From Acidobacteriota bacterium (GTDB lineage Bacteria > Acidobacteriota > Holophagae > Thermotomaculales > Thermotomaculaceae), in the NCBI GenBank assembly GCA_027038695.1, contig JALWHA010000309.1, positions 1-6,583 on the forward strand: a stretch of 6,583 nucleotides of DNA. The letters are read 5' to 3'. The notes beneath the pieces are model-generated. The model saw nothing but the letters and a program-made list of their open reading frames with translations, did not search any database and had not been told where the DNA came from. The translations under genes were made by a program, and so were the position numbers. Within the stretch, counting starts at the first letter, position 1; the number at the start of each line of letters is the position of its first letter. Positions 1 to 6,583 of this stretch are shown piece after piece.

Positions 1-36
1 TAGGGTTATATCAAATAAAAAGGATTAAAAAATTAC

Positions 37-42
37 GGAGGG
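37..42 (+). promoter_or_regulatory. Ribosome binding site of the outer-membrane channel gene
   Basis: GGAGGG lies six bases upstream of the ATG at 49 and supports that start. The rest of the 48-base leader is A/T-rich. I cannot assign a convincing -35/-10 pair in it, so the operon promoter may lie before the window. A TAG occupies positions 1-3 but cannot be tied to an upstream gene. Confidence 0.8.
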
Positions 43-48
43 AATTAT

Positions 49-1395
49 ATGTTGAAAAAAAACAAATTTATAATTGCAATTCAAATAGTATTAATATTTA
101 CACTACCGTCTATGTCTCAACAATTGCAAACCCTTGAGAAGCTTACTATGAATAAAGCGGTAAAAATAGCATTAAAAAACTCCCCTTATCTAAAAGCGGT
201 AGAACATGAGAAAAATGCCGCCTCAACAATGGAAAAGGAAGCCAAAGGTTACAGATTGCCTCAGGTTAATCTGAATGAAATATTAATGAGAACAAATAAT
301 CCGATGGAAACATTTGCACTTTCGCTTTCTCAAGAAGACTTTAGTCTTAATGATCTAATGATGCATGACCCCAACCACCCTTCCCCGCTAAACGATTCAA
401 TTACACAGTTACAGGTAATACAGCCGTTATATATGGGCGGAAAGATCTCTCACGGAATAAAAGCAGGCAGGAAAATGGCCGAAGCGGGAGAAAAGAAATA
501 CGAAAGGGCTAAACAAGAGGTGATTTTTAAAACCAAAACCGCTTATTTAAATGTTATTCTGGCAAAAAAGTATGTTGAGTTAATGAAGAAGGTGGTTGAG
601 ACGGTAGAAGAACACGTTAAAACCGCTCAGGCATACTATGACACGGGCTTTATAATGGAAGCGGATTTGTTGCAGGCAAAGGTTTTCTTGGGAGATGTTA
701 CTCAAAAGAAGATAACTGCTGAAAATAATTACAAGTTGGCAAAAGCATACTTCAATAATATTATAGGTGTTGATCAGGATAGGAAATTTGAATTTGTTAA
801 TGATTTTAAATTCAAAGATTATGCCTATAATTTGAAAGAATTATTAAACATTGCCGTTAAAAACAGACCTGATTACAAAGAATTAAGTTTAAAAGTGGAT
901 GCGGCAAAACACAATATAGCTATTGAAAAAAGTGAATTTAAACCCAAACTTTTTTTAATTGGTGAATTAAATTACCATGATAAACAATTTTTAGGGACGC
1001 AGGGAGATTCTTTTAAGATCATGGCTGTTGCAAAGTTTAATATTTTTAATGGTTTTAAAACAAAAAACAGGGTTTTGAGAGCGGAAGAAAAATATAAGTC
1101 TTATTCAAAATATTTAAAGCAAATGGAAGAAGGTATCTATCTTCAGGTGAAACAGGCATACTTTAATTTAGTTGAAGCAAAAAAAAGGTATAAGGTAGCC
1201 GAACTTGCGGAAAAACAGGCTGAAGAAAATCTGCATCTTAGAGAAGAAAGATATAAAAAAGGGGTTGAAAACACTACTGATCTGCTTGATGCGGACACAC
1301 AGTATATTCAGGCGGCTACCCAAAAACTACACTCATTGTTTGATTATTTAAAAGCGGAAGAAAATCTAAAATTTATGATAGGAAAAACAAATTAG
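49..1395 (+). CDS. TolC-family outer-membrane efflux channel protein
   Basis: Outer-membrane and periplasmic duct of a tripartite RND efflux pump, expected to act as a trimer. The 448-residue length is normal for the family. Residues 1-23 form a signal peptide: a Lys-rich start, a hydrophobic core at about 7-19, and likely cleavage after Ser-Met-Ser. The mature protein shows the internal duplication typical of OEP-domain proteins: LTMNKAVKIALKNSPYLKA (32-50) corresponds to LKELLNIAVKNRPDYKELS (262-280). The helical hairpin segments near 196-214 (DTGFIMEADLLQAK) and 401-422 (YKKGVENTTDLLDAD) also match each other. The stretch 84-131, with NPMETF, QEDF and QPLYMGG, is the membrane-strand region of a TolC subgroup I recognise. 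I see no cysteine in it. It is the first gene of the operon and ends 10 bases before the adaptor. Family assignment is firm; substrate is unknown. Confidence 0.95.
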   Translation: MLKKNKFIIAIQIVLIFTLPSMSQQLQTLEKLTMNKAVKIALKNSPYLKAVEHEKNAASTMEKEAKGYRLPQVNLNEILMRTNNPMETFALSLSQEDFSLNDLMMHDPNHPSPLNDSITQLQVIQPLYMGGKISHGIKAGRKMAEAGEKKYERAKQEVIFKTKTAYLNVILAKKYVELMKKVVETVEEHVKTAQAYYDTGFIMEADLLQAKVFLGDVTQKKITAENNYKLAKAYFNNIIGVDQDRKFEFVNDFKFKDYAYNLKELLNIAVKNRPDYKELSLKVDAAKHNIAIEKSEFKPKLFLIGELNYHDKQFLGTQGDSFKIMAVAKFNIFNGFKTKNRVLRAEEKYKSYSKYLKQMEEGIYLQVKQAYFNLVEAKKRYKVAELAEKQAEENLHLREERYKKGVENTTDLLDADTQYIQAATQKLHSLFDYLKAEENLKFMIGKTN

Positions 1396-1405
1396 GAGGA
1401 TTGAA

Positions 1406-2461
1406 ATGAAAAAGTTTTTTATAATGTTTGCAGTGCTATTATTTTTAATATCCTGTAGTAAAAATGACGTCGGACACTTGAAAAAATTACCTCCGGTTAA
1501 AACAAAATTTGTTAAAGTAGAAAAATCAGAAACTTCTGAACGTGTAGAAGCTCCGGGCCAGATTACATCGGTAAAAGATGCCTGTGTAATGGCAAAATCA
1601 ATCGGAACTATTTTAAATATTCAGGTAAAAGCGGGGGATTTTGTTAAAAAAGGGCAATCTCTTTTGACAATAGATTCTTCAGATATAAAGTCAAAATTGG
1701 AACAGGCTAAAGGCGCTTTGGCTCAGGCTGAAGCTGCTTTAACGATTGCGACTAATAATTATAATAGGTTTAAAGAATTATACAAACGAAATGCCTGTTC
1801 AAAAGTAGAATTAGAGCAAATGGAATTTCAATACAAAAAAGCCAGGGGTGCGGTTGAGATGGCTAAAGGAGCTGTTGACGAGGCAAAAGCTTACTTAAAG
1901 TATTCAAAAGTTGTGGCTCCTTTTGACGCAATTGTTGTGGAGAGAATGGTAAATATAGGTGATTTTGCGGCCCCCGGAAGGCCTTTGCTCAGGATTATAG
2001 ATCCTCACGATTTACGCTTTGAGTGCACGGTAGGCGAATCTGATGCAAGGTATATAAAGAAAGGGGAACCGGTTAAAGTAAAATTAGATACATTGGGGAA
2101 AACCTTTGAAGGAAAGGTTTCCGAAATTTCCGGAGGTTCGGATTTTCTAACCCATACCGTTACCGTTAGGATATCTTTGCCGTTTGATCGTAAATTGAAG
2201 GCGGGAATGTACGGTGTCGCTTATTTTAACTCAACTCCGAAAAAAAAGGTTTTTGTTCCTGCATCCTGTATCTTGAGAAGGGGGGAATTAAACATTGTGT
2301 ATGCGGTAGATAAAGATCATAGAGCAAAACTAATACTTGTAAGATTGGGGAAAAAGTTCGGGAACAAGTATGAAGTATTATCAGGTTTAAAGGGGGACGA
2401 AACAATAGCCTGCTCAAACCTATCAAAGATCTCTGACGGAGTAAAACTGGAGGGGATGTAA
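1406..2461 (+). CDS. RND efflux periplasmic adaptor (HlyD/AcrA-type membrane fusion protein), predicted lipoprotein
   Basis: Periplasmic adaptor that links the inner-membrane RND permease to the TolC-like channel. Residues 1-17 are a lipoprotein signal with lipobox Leu-Ile-Ser-Cys (14-17), so Cys17 should be lipidated, as in AcrA-type adaptors. Domains in order: beta-barrel start with EAPGQI (49-54); lipoyl half (about 60-95, with VKAGDFVKKGQSLL); alpha-helical hairpin (about 93-165, Ala/Lys/Glu-rich); second lipoyl half (about 167-197, with VVAPFDAIV and VNIGDFAAPGRPLLRI); beta-barrel (about 203-275, ending LKAGMYG); and the membrane-proximal domain (about 280-351, with VFVPASCI). The 351-residue length is slightly short but normal. 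The start is fixed by AGGAGGA at 1394-1400, which overlaps the stop of the preceding gene. Beyond the lipidated Cys17 it has five further cysteines (60, 131, 207, 288, 336), unusual for this family. I see no His/Met-rich metal site like that of CusB. Confidence 0.95.
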   Translation: MKKFFIMFAVLLFLISCSKNDVGHLKKLPPVKTKFVKVEKSETSERVEAPGQITSVKDACVMAKSIGTILNIQVKAGDFVKKGQSLLTIDSSDIKSKLEQAKGALAQAEAALTIATNNYNRFKELYKRNACSKVELEQMEFQYKKARGAVEMAKGAVDEAKAYLKYSKVVAPFDAIVVERMVNIGDFAAPGRPLLRIIDPHDLRFECTVGESDARYIKKGEPVKVKLDTLGKTFEGKVSEISGGSDFLTHTVTVRISLPFDRKLKAGMYGVAYFNSTPKKKVFVPASCILRRGELNIVYAVDKDHRAKLILVRLGKKFGNKYEVLSGLKGDETIACSNLSKISDGVKLEGM

Positions 2462-2462
2462 A

Positions 2463-5400
2463 ATGGAAACGAAACACAAATTCGGGTTTTCCGGACATAT
2501 TGCCAGGTATTTTATAGATTCAAAACTAACCCCTTTGATAATAATTCTCTCATTTTTATTGGGTGTATTTGCCGTTTTGATTACACCGAGGGAAGAAGAG
2601 CCTCAAATAGTCGTTCCTATGATTGATGTTATGGTTCAGTACCCCGGGGCATCAGCAAAGCAGGTAGAAACAAAAGTTACAATTCCAGTAGAGAATCTCA
2701 TGTGGGAAATCCCGGGTGTAGAGTATGTCTATTCCACGTCCGCACCTAATTTTTCTTTAACTACGGTCAGGTTTTACGTAGGGGAAGACGCACAAAAGTC
2801 ACTTGTAAAAGTGTTACAGAAACTCCAATCAAACTACGACAAGATCCCCCCGGGGATTTCTTTTCCACTTGTCAGGGAGTTTTCTATAGACGATGTACCC
2901 CAGGTTGCCTTGACTTTATACAGCGACAATTATGATCATTATGAATTAAGAAGGCTTGCTGTGGAAGTGGCAGAAAAGATAAAGAGAATAAAAAACATAT
3001 CAAGGATAAATATCATCGGAGGCATGCCGAGATCTTTCAGGGTTATACTTGATCCTGTAAAAATGAAAGTAAAAAATGTTTCTCCATTACAGATTGCAAG
3101 TATGTTAATGAAAAGGCATTGGAATTTGCCTGCAGGTGAAATTCAGGCAGATAATAAGTCTTTTGTTGTAGAGACAGGTTACTTTATTCAAAAAATTGAA
3201 GATCTTGAAAACCTTGTTGTAGGTGTTTATATGGGGAAACCTGTATTTTTAAAAGATGTTGCAAGGATTATAGACGGGCCGAAAGAGATTGATAATTACG
3301 TGTTTTTTGGTGTAGGTCCAAGTGCCGAGAAAAAAGACATTGATAAATATAACAAATACCTCTACCCTGCTGTGACCATTTCTATTGCAAAAAGAAAAGG
3401 CAGTAATTCAGTTGTAATTGCCGAAGAAGTTAAAAAAATGGTTAAAGAGTTAAAGGGATATATTATCCCCAAAGACGTGCACATTGCCGTAACAAGGGAT
3501 TACGGAGAAACAGCGCAGGATAAATCAAATGAGCTGATAGAACACGTAATTATCGCCACGGTGGCTGTCGCTCTCTTTATGGGTTTTGCGTTAGGCTTAA
3601 AAGAGGCAATAGTTGTTTTGATAGCTGTTCCCGTGACTTTGGCGTTAACATTGTTTGCCTCTTATTTTTTCGGGTATACCCTAAACAGGGTTTCTCTTTT
3701 CGCTTTAATATTTGCAATAGGTATACTTGTTGACGACGCTATAGTTGTGGTTGAAAATATCCATAGACATTTTGTAATAAACAGAGGACAGGGTAATTTA
3801 AAAGAAATTGCCGCCTTTGCCGTTGACGAAGTGGGTAACCCCACCATACTTGCGACATTTACCGTTATTGCGGCACTGCTTCCACTCGCCTTTGTTACGG
3901 GAATGATGGGACCTTATATGAGGCCGATTCCAATAAATGCGTCAGCCGCAATGTTATTTTCTTTAATGGTTGCTTTTGTTGTTTCACCGTGGTTGGCGTA
4001 CAGGTTATTAAAAGGGGAAAAATTTAGCGAAGAAGAAGTAAAGGAAGAAACAGATGGGCTATTTTATAGGTACTACAAAAAATTTATGTACCTTCTCGTT
4101 GACGACGGAAAGAAGGCTTTTCTTTTTATTGCATTTGTAGTATTATTGCTTTTAGGTTCCATATACCTGTTCCTTGCCAAAAAAACAATCGTCAAAATGC
4201 TTCCTTATGACAACAAAGCAGAACTTCAAATTATTATTGATACTCCGGAAGGTACCACCCTTGAAAATACCGCTGCGGTTGCGAGAGAAATAGGTGATTA
4301 TTTAAGGACAATTCCTGAGGTGTCTGACTTTGAGATCTATGCGGGAACATCGGCTCCGTTTAATTTTAACGGGTTGGTACGGCATTATTTTATGAGAAGA
4401 GGGCAAAATGTTGCCGATATTCAGGTTAATTTTGTTAACAAGCATAAAAGAAAGAAGAAATCTCATGAACTTGCAAAAGAGATAAGGCCTGATGTCCAGA
4501 AGATCGCCCAAAAATACAACGCAAACGTTAAAATTACCGAAATCCCCCCGGGCCCGCCCGTATTATCAACTCTGTTGGCGGAAATTTATGGTCCAAACTA
4601 TGACAAACAGATAGAAATCGCTAAAAAAATAAAAAATATTTTTGAGAATACAGAAGGGGTTGTTGATGTTGATTGGTACGTTCAGGACCCGCAGGTAAAA
4701 TACGAATTAGTTCCAGATCCCGTCAAAGCGGCGTACAACGGAATTTCAGTAGAGCAGATTTCTAAAACCCTTGCACTTGCGCAATACGGAATGGATATCG
4801 GGTTGGCGGATATTCCAAGAGAAATGGAGGGAGTTTGTATAAATTTAAGGTTACCGAGAAAGGACAGGACTTCGATTAAAGACCTAACAGATATCTATAT
4901 TCACGGGAAAAACGGAAGAATGGTACCTCTTTCCGAATTGGTGAAGGTTAAAAAAACAGTGGCCGATAGGTGGATTTATCACAAAAACCTTTTGCCGGTA
5001 GTATATGTAACTGGCGAGGTTTCAGGTAAAGAAGAATCCCCTATCTATGCTATTTTAAAGATGAAAAAGAAAATAGAGAAACTTGATATCGGTGAAAATT
5101 ACAGGCTAAATCAGAGGTTTACAGACCTGCCTTTTGTAGATAAAAAGTACCAGATGAAATGGGACGGAGAATGGCAGATTACCTATGAGGTTTTCAGGGA
5201 TATGGGGATTGCGTTTGCCGCGGTTATGGTTTTGATTTACATACTTGTAGTAGGTTGGTTCAGGTCTTTTATCACCCCGTTAATAATAATGTCCCCTATT
5301 CCGCTAACTTTAGTCGGGATTGTACCCGGCCATTGGATTACGGGGAAATTTTTTACAGCGACATCAATGATTGGGTTTATTGCGTTGGCCGGTATTATCG

Positions 5401-5696
5401 TAAGAAATTCAATTCTTTTAATTGATTTTACCGAGTTAAGGTTAGAACACGGAGAATCCTTAAGGGAAGCTGTAGTAGATGCAGGCGTCGTTAGATTCAG
5501 GCCTATTGTGTTAACGGCTATGGCGCTTGTTGTGGACGCTTTGGTAATCATTATGGATCCGATTTTTGAAGGGCTTGCTATTTCGTTGATGTTCGGAGTG
5601 ATAGTCTCAACCATTTTGACATTGATTGTAATTCCGGTTTTATACTATTACACATCAAAGGTTATTCCTTTGAAAAACAATGATATGGAGGAGTAA
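2463..5696 (+). CDS. RND-family efflux transporter permease subunit (AcrB-like, hydrophobe/drug type)
   Basis: Proton-driven inner-membrane pump of the tripartite system; 1077 residues, full length for the ACR_tran family. Predicted membrane helices: TM1 at about 22-40, TM2-TM6 at about 361-512, TM7 at about 551-573, TM8-TM12 at about 913-1062. The two large periplasmic loops lie between TM1/TM2 and TM7/TM8. After TM1 comes PREEEPQI (42-49), a hallmark of one RND subgroup. TM4 carries the proton-relay pair Asp424-Asp425 in GILVDDAIVVVEN, as in AcrB Asp407/408; metal-exporting CzcA/CusA pumps have VDG here. TM10 reads GIIVRNSIL, so Arg981 sits where AcrB has Lys940. Arg1011 and Thr1018 match AcrB Arg971 and Thr978. 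The second loop holds EIPPGPP near 698. GGAGGGG at 2449-2455 precedes the ATG, one base after the adaptor stop, so translational coupling is likely. Substrate is unknown; amphiphilic or toxic organics are inferred. Confidence 0.97.
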   Translation: METKHKFGFSGHIARYFIDSKLTPLIIILSFLLGVFAVLITPREEEPQIVVPMIDVMVQYPGASAKQVETKVTIPVENLMWEIPGVEYVYSTSAPNFSLTTVRFYVGEDAQKSLVKVLQKLQSNYDKIPPGISFPLVREFSIDDVPQVALTLYSDNYDHYELRRLAVEVAEKIKRIKNISRINIIGGMPRSFRVILDPVKMKVKNVSPLQIASMLMKRHWNLPAGEIQADNKSFVVETGYFIQKIEDLENLVVGVYMGKPVFLKDVARIIDGPKEIDNYVFFGVGPSAEKKDIDKYNKYLYPAVTISIAKRKGSNSVVIAEEVKKMVKELKGYIIPKDVHIAVTRDYGETAQDKSNELIEHVIIATVAVALFMGFALGLKEAIVVLIAVPVTLALTLFASYFFGYTLNRVSLFALIFAIGILVDDAIVVVENIHRHFVINRGQGNLKEIAAFAVDEVGNPTILATFTVIAALLPLAFVTGMMGPYMRPIPINASAAMLFSLMVAFVVSPWLAYRLLKGEKFSEEEVKEETDGLFYRYYKKFMYLLVDDGKKAFLFIAFVVLLLLGSIYLFLAKKTIVKMLPYDNKAELQIIIDTPEGTTLENTAAVAREIGDYLRTIPEVSDFEIYAGTSAPFNFNGLVRHYFMRRGQNVADIQVNFVNKHKRKKKSHELAKEIRPDVQKIAQKYNANVKITEIPPGPPVLSTLLAEIYGPNYDKQIEIAKKIKNIFENTEGVVDVDWYVQDPQVKYELVPDPVKAAYNGISVEQISKTLALAQYGMDIGLADIPREMEGVCINLRLPRKDRTSIKDLTDIYIHGKNGRMVPLSELVKVKKTVADRWIYHKNLLPVVYVTGEVSGKEESPIYAILKMKKKIEKLDIGENYRLNQRFTDLPFVDKKYQMKWDGEWQITYEVFRDMGIAFAAVMVLIYILVVGWFRSFITPLIIMSPIPLTLVGIVPGHWITGKFFTATSMIGFIALAGIIVRNSILLIDFTELRLEHGESLREAVVDAGVVRFRPIVLTAMALVVDALVIIMDPIFEGLAISLMFGVIVSTILTLIVIPVLYYYTSKVIPLKNNDMEE
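5687..5693 (+). promoter_or_regulatory. Ribosome binding site deciding the start of the small membrane protein
   Basis: GGAGGAG lies within the last codons of the permease gene, four bases before the ATG at 5698. An in-frame ATG at 5680 lies upstream of this site and would add six residues (MIWRSN), but no Shine-Dalgarno serves it, so 5698 is preferred. Confidence 0.85.
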
Positions 5697-5697
5697 T

Positions 5698-5886
5698 ATG
5701 ACCGTAAACAGAGCGTTAAGGTTAATTGCGGGTATTTTTATTTTAATTTCCCTTGGATTGGCTATTTATGTCAATAAAAATTGGCTTTGGTTTACCGCTT
5801 TTATAGGTTTAAATTTAATTCAATCGGCATTCACCGATTGGTGCCCTGTTATGGTATTGTTAAAAAAAATTGGGTTGAAAAAATAG
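5698..5886 (+). CDS. DUF2892 (YgaP-like transmembrane domain) small membrane protein
   Basis: Predicted 62-residue inner-membrane protein with two hydrophobic helices at about 9-25 and 29-46 and a Lys-rich tail (KKIGLKK). The N-terminal RLIAGIFIL, the second helix FIGLNLIQSAFTDWCP and the conserved Cys49-Pro50 match the DUF2892 family. In E. coli YgaP this helical pair anchors a rhodanese domain; here no rhodanese is attached, so it is a stand-alone membrane module. Its ATG is one base after the permease stop and is served by a strong ribosome site, so it is almost certainly co-translated with the pump. Function is unknown. Co-expression suggests a role at the same membrane, such as stabilising the pump or helping the stress response that induces it, but that is inference only. 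An intrinsic terminator follows 25 bases after its stop, making it the last gene of the operon. Confidence 0.85.
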   Translation: MTVNRALRLIAGIFILISLGLAIYVNKNWLWFTAFIGLNLIQSAFTDWCPVMVLLKKIGLKK

Positions 5887-5911
5887 ATTAAATGGTTTCA
5901 AGTTTCTTGTG

Positions 5912-5934
5912 AAGGGGGGGTACCCCCTTTTTTT
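5912..5934 (+). terminator. Intrinsic (Rho-independent) terminator of the efflux operon
   Basis: Stem AAGGGGG (5912-5918) pairs with CCCCCTT (5923-5929) around the four-base loop GGTA, and the T-run at 5928-5934 runs from the stem base into the tail. This is a classic intrinsic terminator, oriented for + strand transcription. The other side of the hairpin has no T-run on the complementary strand, so it should not act in both directions. It lies 25 bases after the DUF2892 stop. Confidence 0.9.
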
Positions 5935-5956
5935 ATATAAAAAAAAGAATTTTAAC

Positions 5957-5965
5957 TGATATAAT
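5957..5965 (+). promoter_or_regulatory. Extended -10 promoter for the DUF3467-maf unit
   Basis: TGATATAAT contains a perfect TATAAT -10 hexamer (5960-5965) preceded by the TGn extension. No good -35 hexamer is seen about 17 bases upstream, where the sequence is A/T-only; extended -10 promoters often do not need one. It starts 23 bases after the terminator and predicts a transcript start near 5972. This is a sigma-70-type reading; an A/T-rich background raises the chance of a false match. Confidence 0.65.
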
Positions 5966-5980
5966 TTAATGGAGAAAAAA

Positions 5981-5986
5981 AAGGAG
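5981..5986 (+). promoter_or_regulatory. Ribosome binding site deciding the DUF3467 start
   Basis: AAGGAG is nine bases before the ATG at 5996. The in-frame ATG at 5969 lies before this site and overlaps the predicted transcript start region, so it is unlikely to be used. Confidence 0.8.
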
Positions 5987-5995
5987 TTTAGTATT

Positions 5996-6298
5996 ATGGC
6001 AAACAATGACAAACCTAATACCCCTCCACATTTGCAATTGCAAATTGAGGACAAAGTCGCGGAAGGCATATATGTCAACAGTGCAAACCTTATGTTTAAT
6101 AAAGGAGAATTTGTTATTGATTTTATTAGAATTACTCCCCCTCCCGGTAAACCCAAGGTAATGACGAGAGTAATTATGTCTCCTTTTCAGATGAAAGCTT
6201 TTTTAAAGGCGGCTGAAGAGAATGTGGCAAAGTACGAAAATCAACACGGGAAAATTATCCTTGATAACAATGATAAAAAAGTGGGGTTTGATAGGTAA
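5996..6298 (+). CDS. DUF3467 domain-containing protein
   Basis: Small soluble protein of 100 residues with no signal peptide or membrane helix, hence cytoplasmic. It matches the DUF3467 family from end to end: the N-terminal LQLQIEDKVAEGIYVNSANL, then GEFVIDFIRITPPPGKPKV, the hydrophobic VIMSPFQMKAFLKAAEENV, and the closing KYENQHGKI. No catalytic motif is visible and the family's function is not known to me. The start at 5996 is chosen over the in-frame ATG at 5969 (109 residues, adding MEKKKEFSI) because AAGGAG at 5981-5986 serves 5996, and the likely promoter -10 at 5960-5965 would place the transcript start after 5969. The gene leads a unit separate from the efflux operon and ends eight bases before the maf start, which suggests co-transcription. 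Confidence 0.88.
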   Translation: MANNDKPNTPPHLQLQIEDKVAEGIYVNSANLMFNKGEFVIDFIRITPPPGKPKVMTRVIMSPFQMKAFLKAAEENVAKYENQHGKIILDNNDKKVGFDR

Positions 6299-6306
6299 AA
6301 CTACAA

Positions 6307-6583
6307 ATGTTTGTCTTAGCGTCGAAATCTCCCAGAAGGCTTGAATTATTAAAACTATTTATACCTGACATAGAGGTAATACCCCCTCAAATTAACGAAT
6401 CTGAGATAACATCTCAAAAACCTGCAAATCTTGTAATGAAGCTATCTCAGGCTAAAGGAAGAGACGTTCTCGAGAGACACGGCAAAGAAAATATTATCGC
6501 TGCCGATACTGTTGTTGTTTTAGAAGGTAAAATTTTAGGAAAGCCGAAAAATGAAAAACAAGCTAAAGAGATGCTGAAACAAA
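6307..6583 (+). CDS. maf: Maf-family nucleoside triphosphate pyrophosphatase, 3' end cut by the window
   Basis: N-terminal 92 codons of a protein normally about 190 residues long; the frame is open to the window edge. Maf enzymes hydrolyse nucleoside triphosphates to the monophosphate plus pyrophosphate and are thought to clear modified or excess nucleotides. Visible motifs are LASKSPRRLELL (4-15) with Ser8, Arg10 and Arg11, Lys50 in SQAKG, catalytic Asp67 in AADTVVV (65-71), and LGKP (77-80). SPRR followed by LELL favours the YhdE-like dTTP/UTP pyrophosphatase branch over the YceF-like m7GTP branch, which usually reads SPYRR. An in-frame TAG at 6292-6294 rules out an earlier start, so ATG 6307 is used. 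Its Shine-Dalgarno is weak (AGGT at 6293-6296), so translation may depend on coupling to the gene before it. Confidence 0.93.
   Translation, partial: MFVLASKSPRRLELLKLFIPDIEVIPPQINESEITSQKPANLVMKLSQAKGRDVLERHGKENIIAADTVVVLEGKILGKPKNEKQAKEMLKQ

Noticed and set aside
1..36. Possible promoter before the channel gene
   Set aside because: The leader is A/T-rich with several weak TATA-like strings, but none has a matching -35 or a TG extension, so a call would be guesswork.
2226..2498. Minus-strand open frame of 90 codons across the adaptor/permease junction
   Set aside because: It lies opposite two well-supported genes, has low-complexity composition and matches no family I know.
3662..3847. Minus-strand open frame of 61 codons
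   Set aside because: It is opposite the permease TM3-TM5 region with the Asp-Asp motif; no ribosome site or family match.
4302..4511. Minus-strand open frame of 69 codons
   Set aside because: It is opposite the permease second periplasmic loop; no family match.
4541..4559. GC-rich, partly palindromic run that could look like a hairpin
   Set aside because: It codes for the conserved Pro-Pro-Gly-Pro-Pro motif of the permease and has no T-run after it.
5237..5614. Minus-strand open frame of 125 codons
   Set aside because: It is a shadow of the conserved permease TM8-TM12 region; the + strand frame carries the family motifs.
2463..5696. Heavy-metal efflux (CzcA/CusA) identity for the permease
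   Set aside because: TM4 has VDDAIVVVEN and not the VDG pattern of metal pumps, and the adaptor lacks a Met/His-rich metal site.
5860..6156. Minus-strand open frame of 98 codons
   Set aside because: It runs through the terminator, promoter and DUF3467 coding sequence, and its product resembles no known family.

Overview
The window comes from an AT-rich Gram-negative (diderm) bacterium. Evidence for two membranes is a complete tripartite efflux system that includes an outer-membrane TolC-type channel. Genes are tightly packed on the + strand, most have strong Shine-Dalgarno sequences, and the proteins are rich in Lys, Glu and Ile. This would fit an anaerobic or thermophilic low-GC lineage, but I cannot name the genus from sequence alone.

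Layout. Positions 49-5886 hold a four-gene co-directional cluster with gaps of 10, 1 and 1 bases: a TolC-family outer-membrane channel (49-1395), a lipoprotein HlyD/AcrA-type periplasmic adaptor (1406-2461), a large RND inner-membrane permease (2463-5696) and a 62-residue two-helix membrane protein of the DUF2892/YgaP-like type (5698-5886). A clear intrinsic terminator (5912-5934) closes this operon. An extended -10 promoter (5957-5965) follows at once and appears to start a second unit: a DUF3467-family small protein (5996-6298) and the 5' half of a Maf-family nucleotide pyrophosphatase (6307 to the window edge).

How the genes work together. The permease uses the proton gradient to capture substrates from the inner membrane or periplasm, the lipid-anchored adaptor bridges the periplasm, and the TolC-like duct carries the substrate out. 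The permease has the Asp-Asp pair of the hydrophobe/drug-type RND pumps and not the pattern of metal-exporting CzcA/CusA pumps, so export of amphiphilic or toxic organic compounds is the best inference; the substrate is unknown. The DUF2892 protein is embedded in the operon, so it is likely co-expressed, but its role is unknown. The second unit looks like housekeeping: Maf proteins hydrolyse non-canonical or excess nucleotides, and DUF3467 has no known function.

Nothing in the window amounts to a clearly new system. No mobile elements, CRISPR arrays, tRNA or rRNA genes were seen. The points most worth a second look are the fourth small membrane gene in the efflux operon, the Lys-to-Arg change in the permease proton relay, a cysteine-rich adaptor, and the compact terminator/promoter junction.
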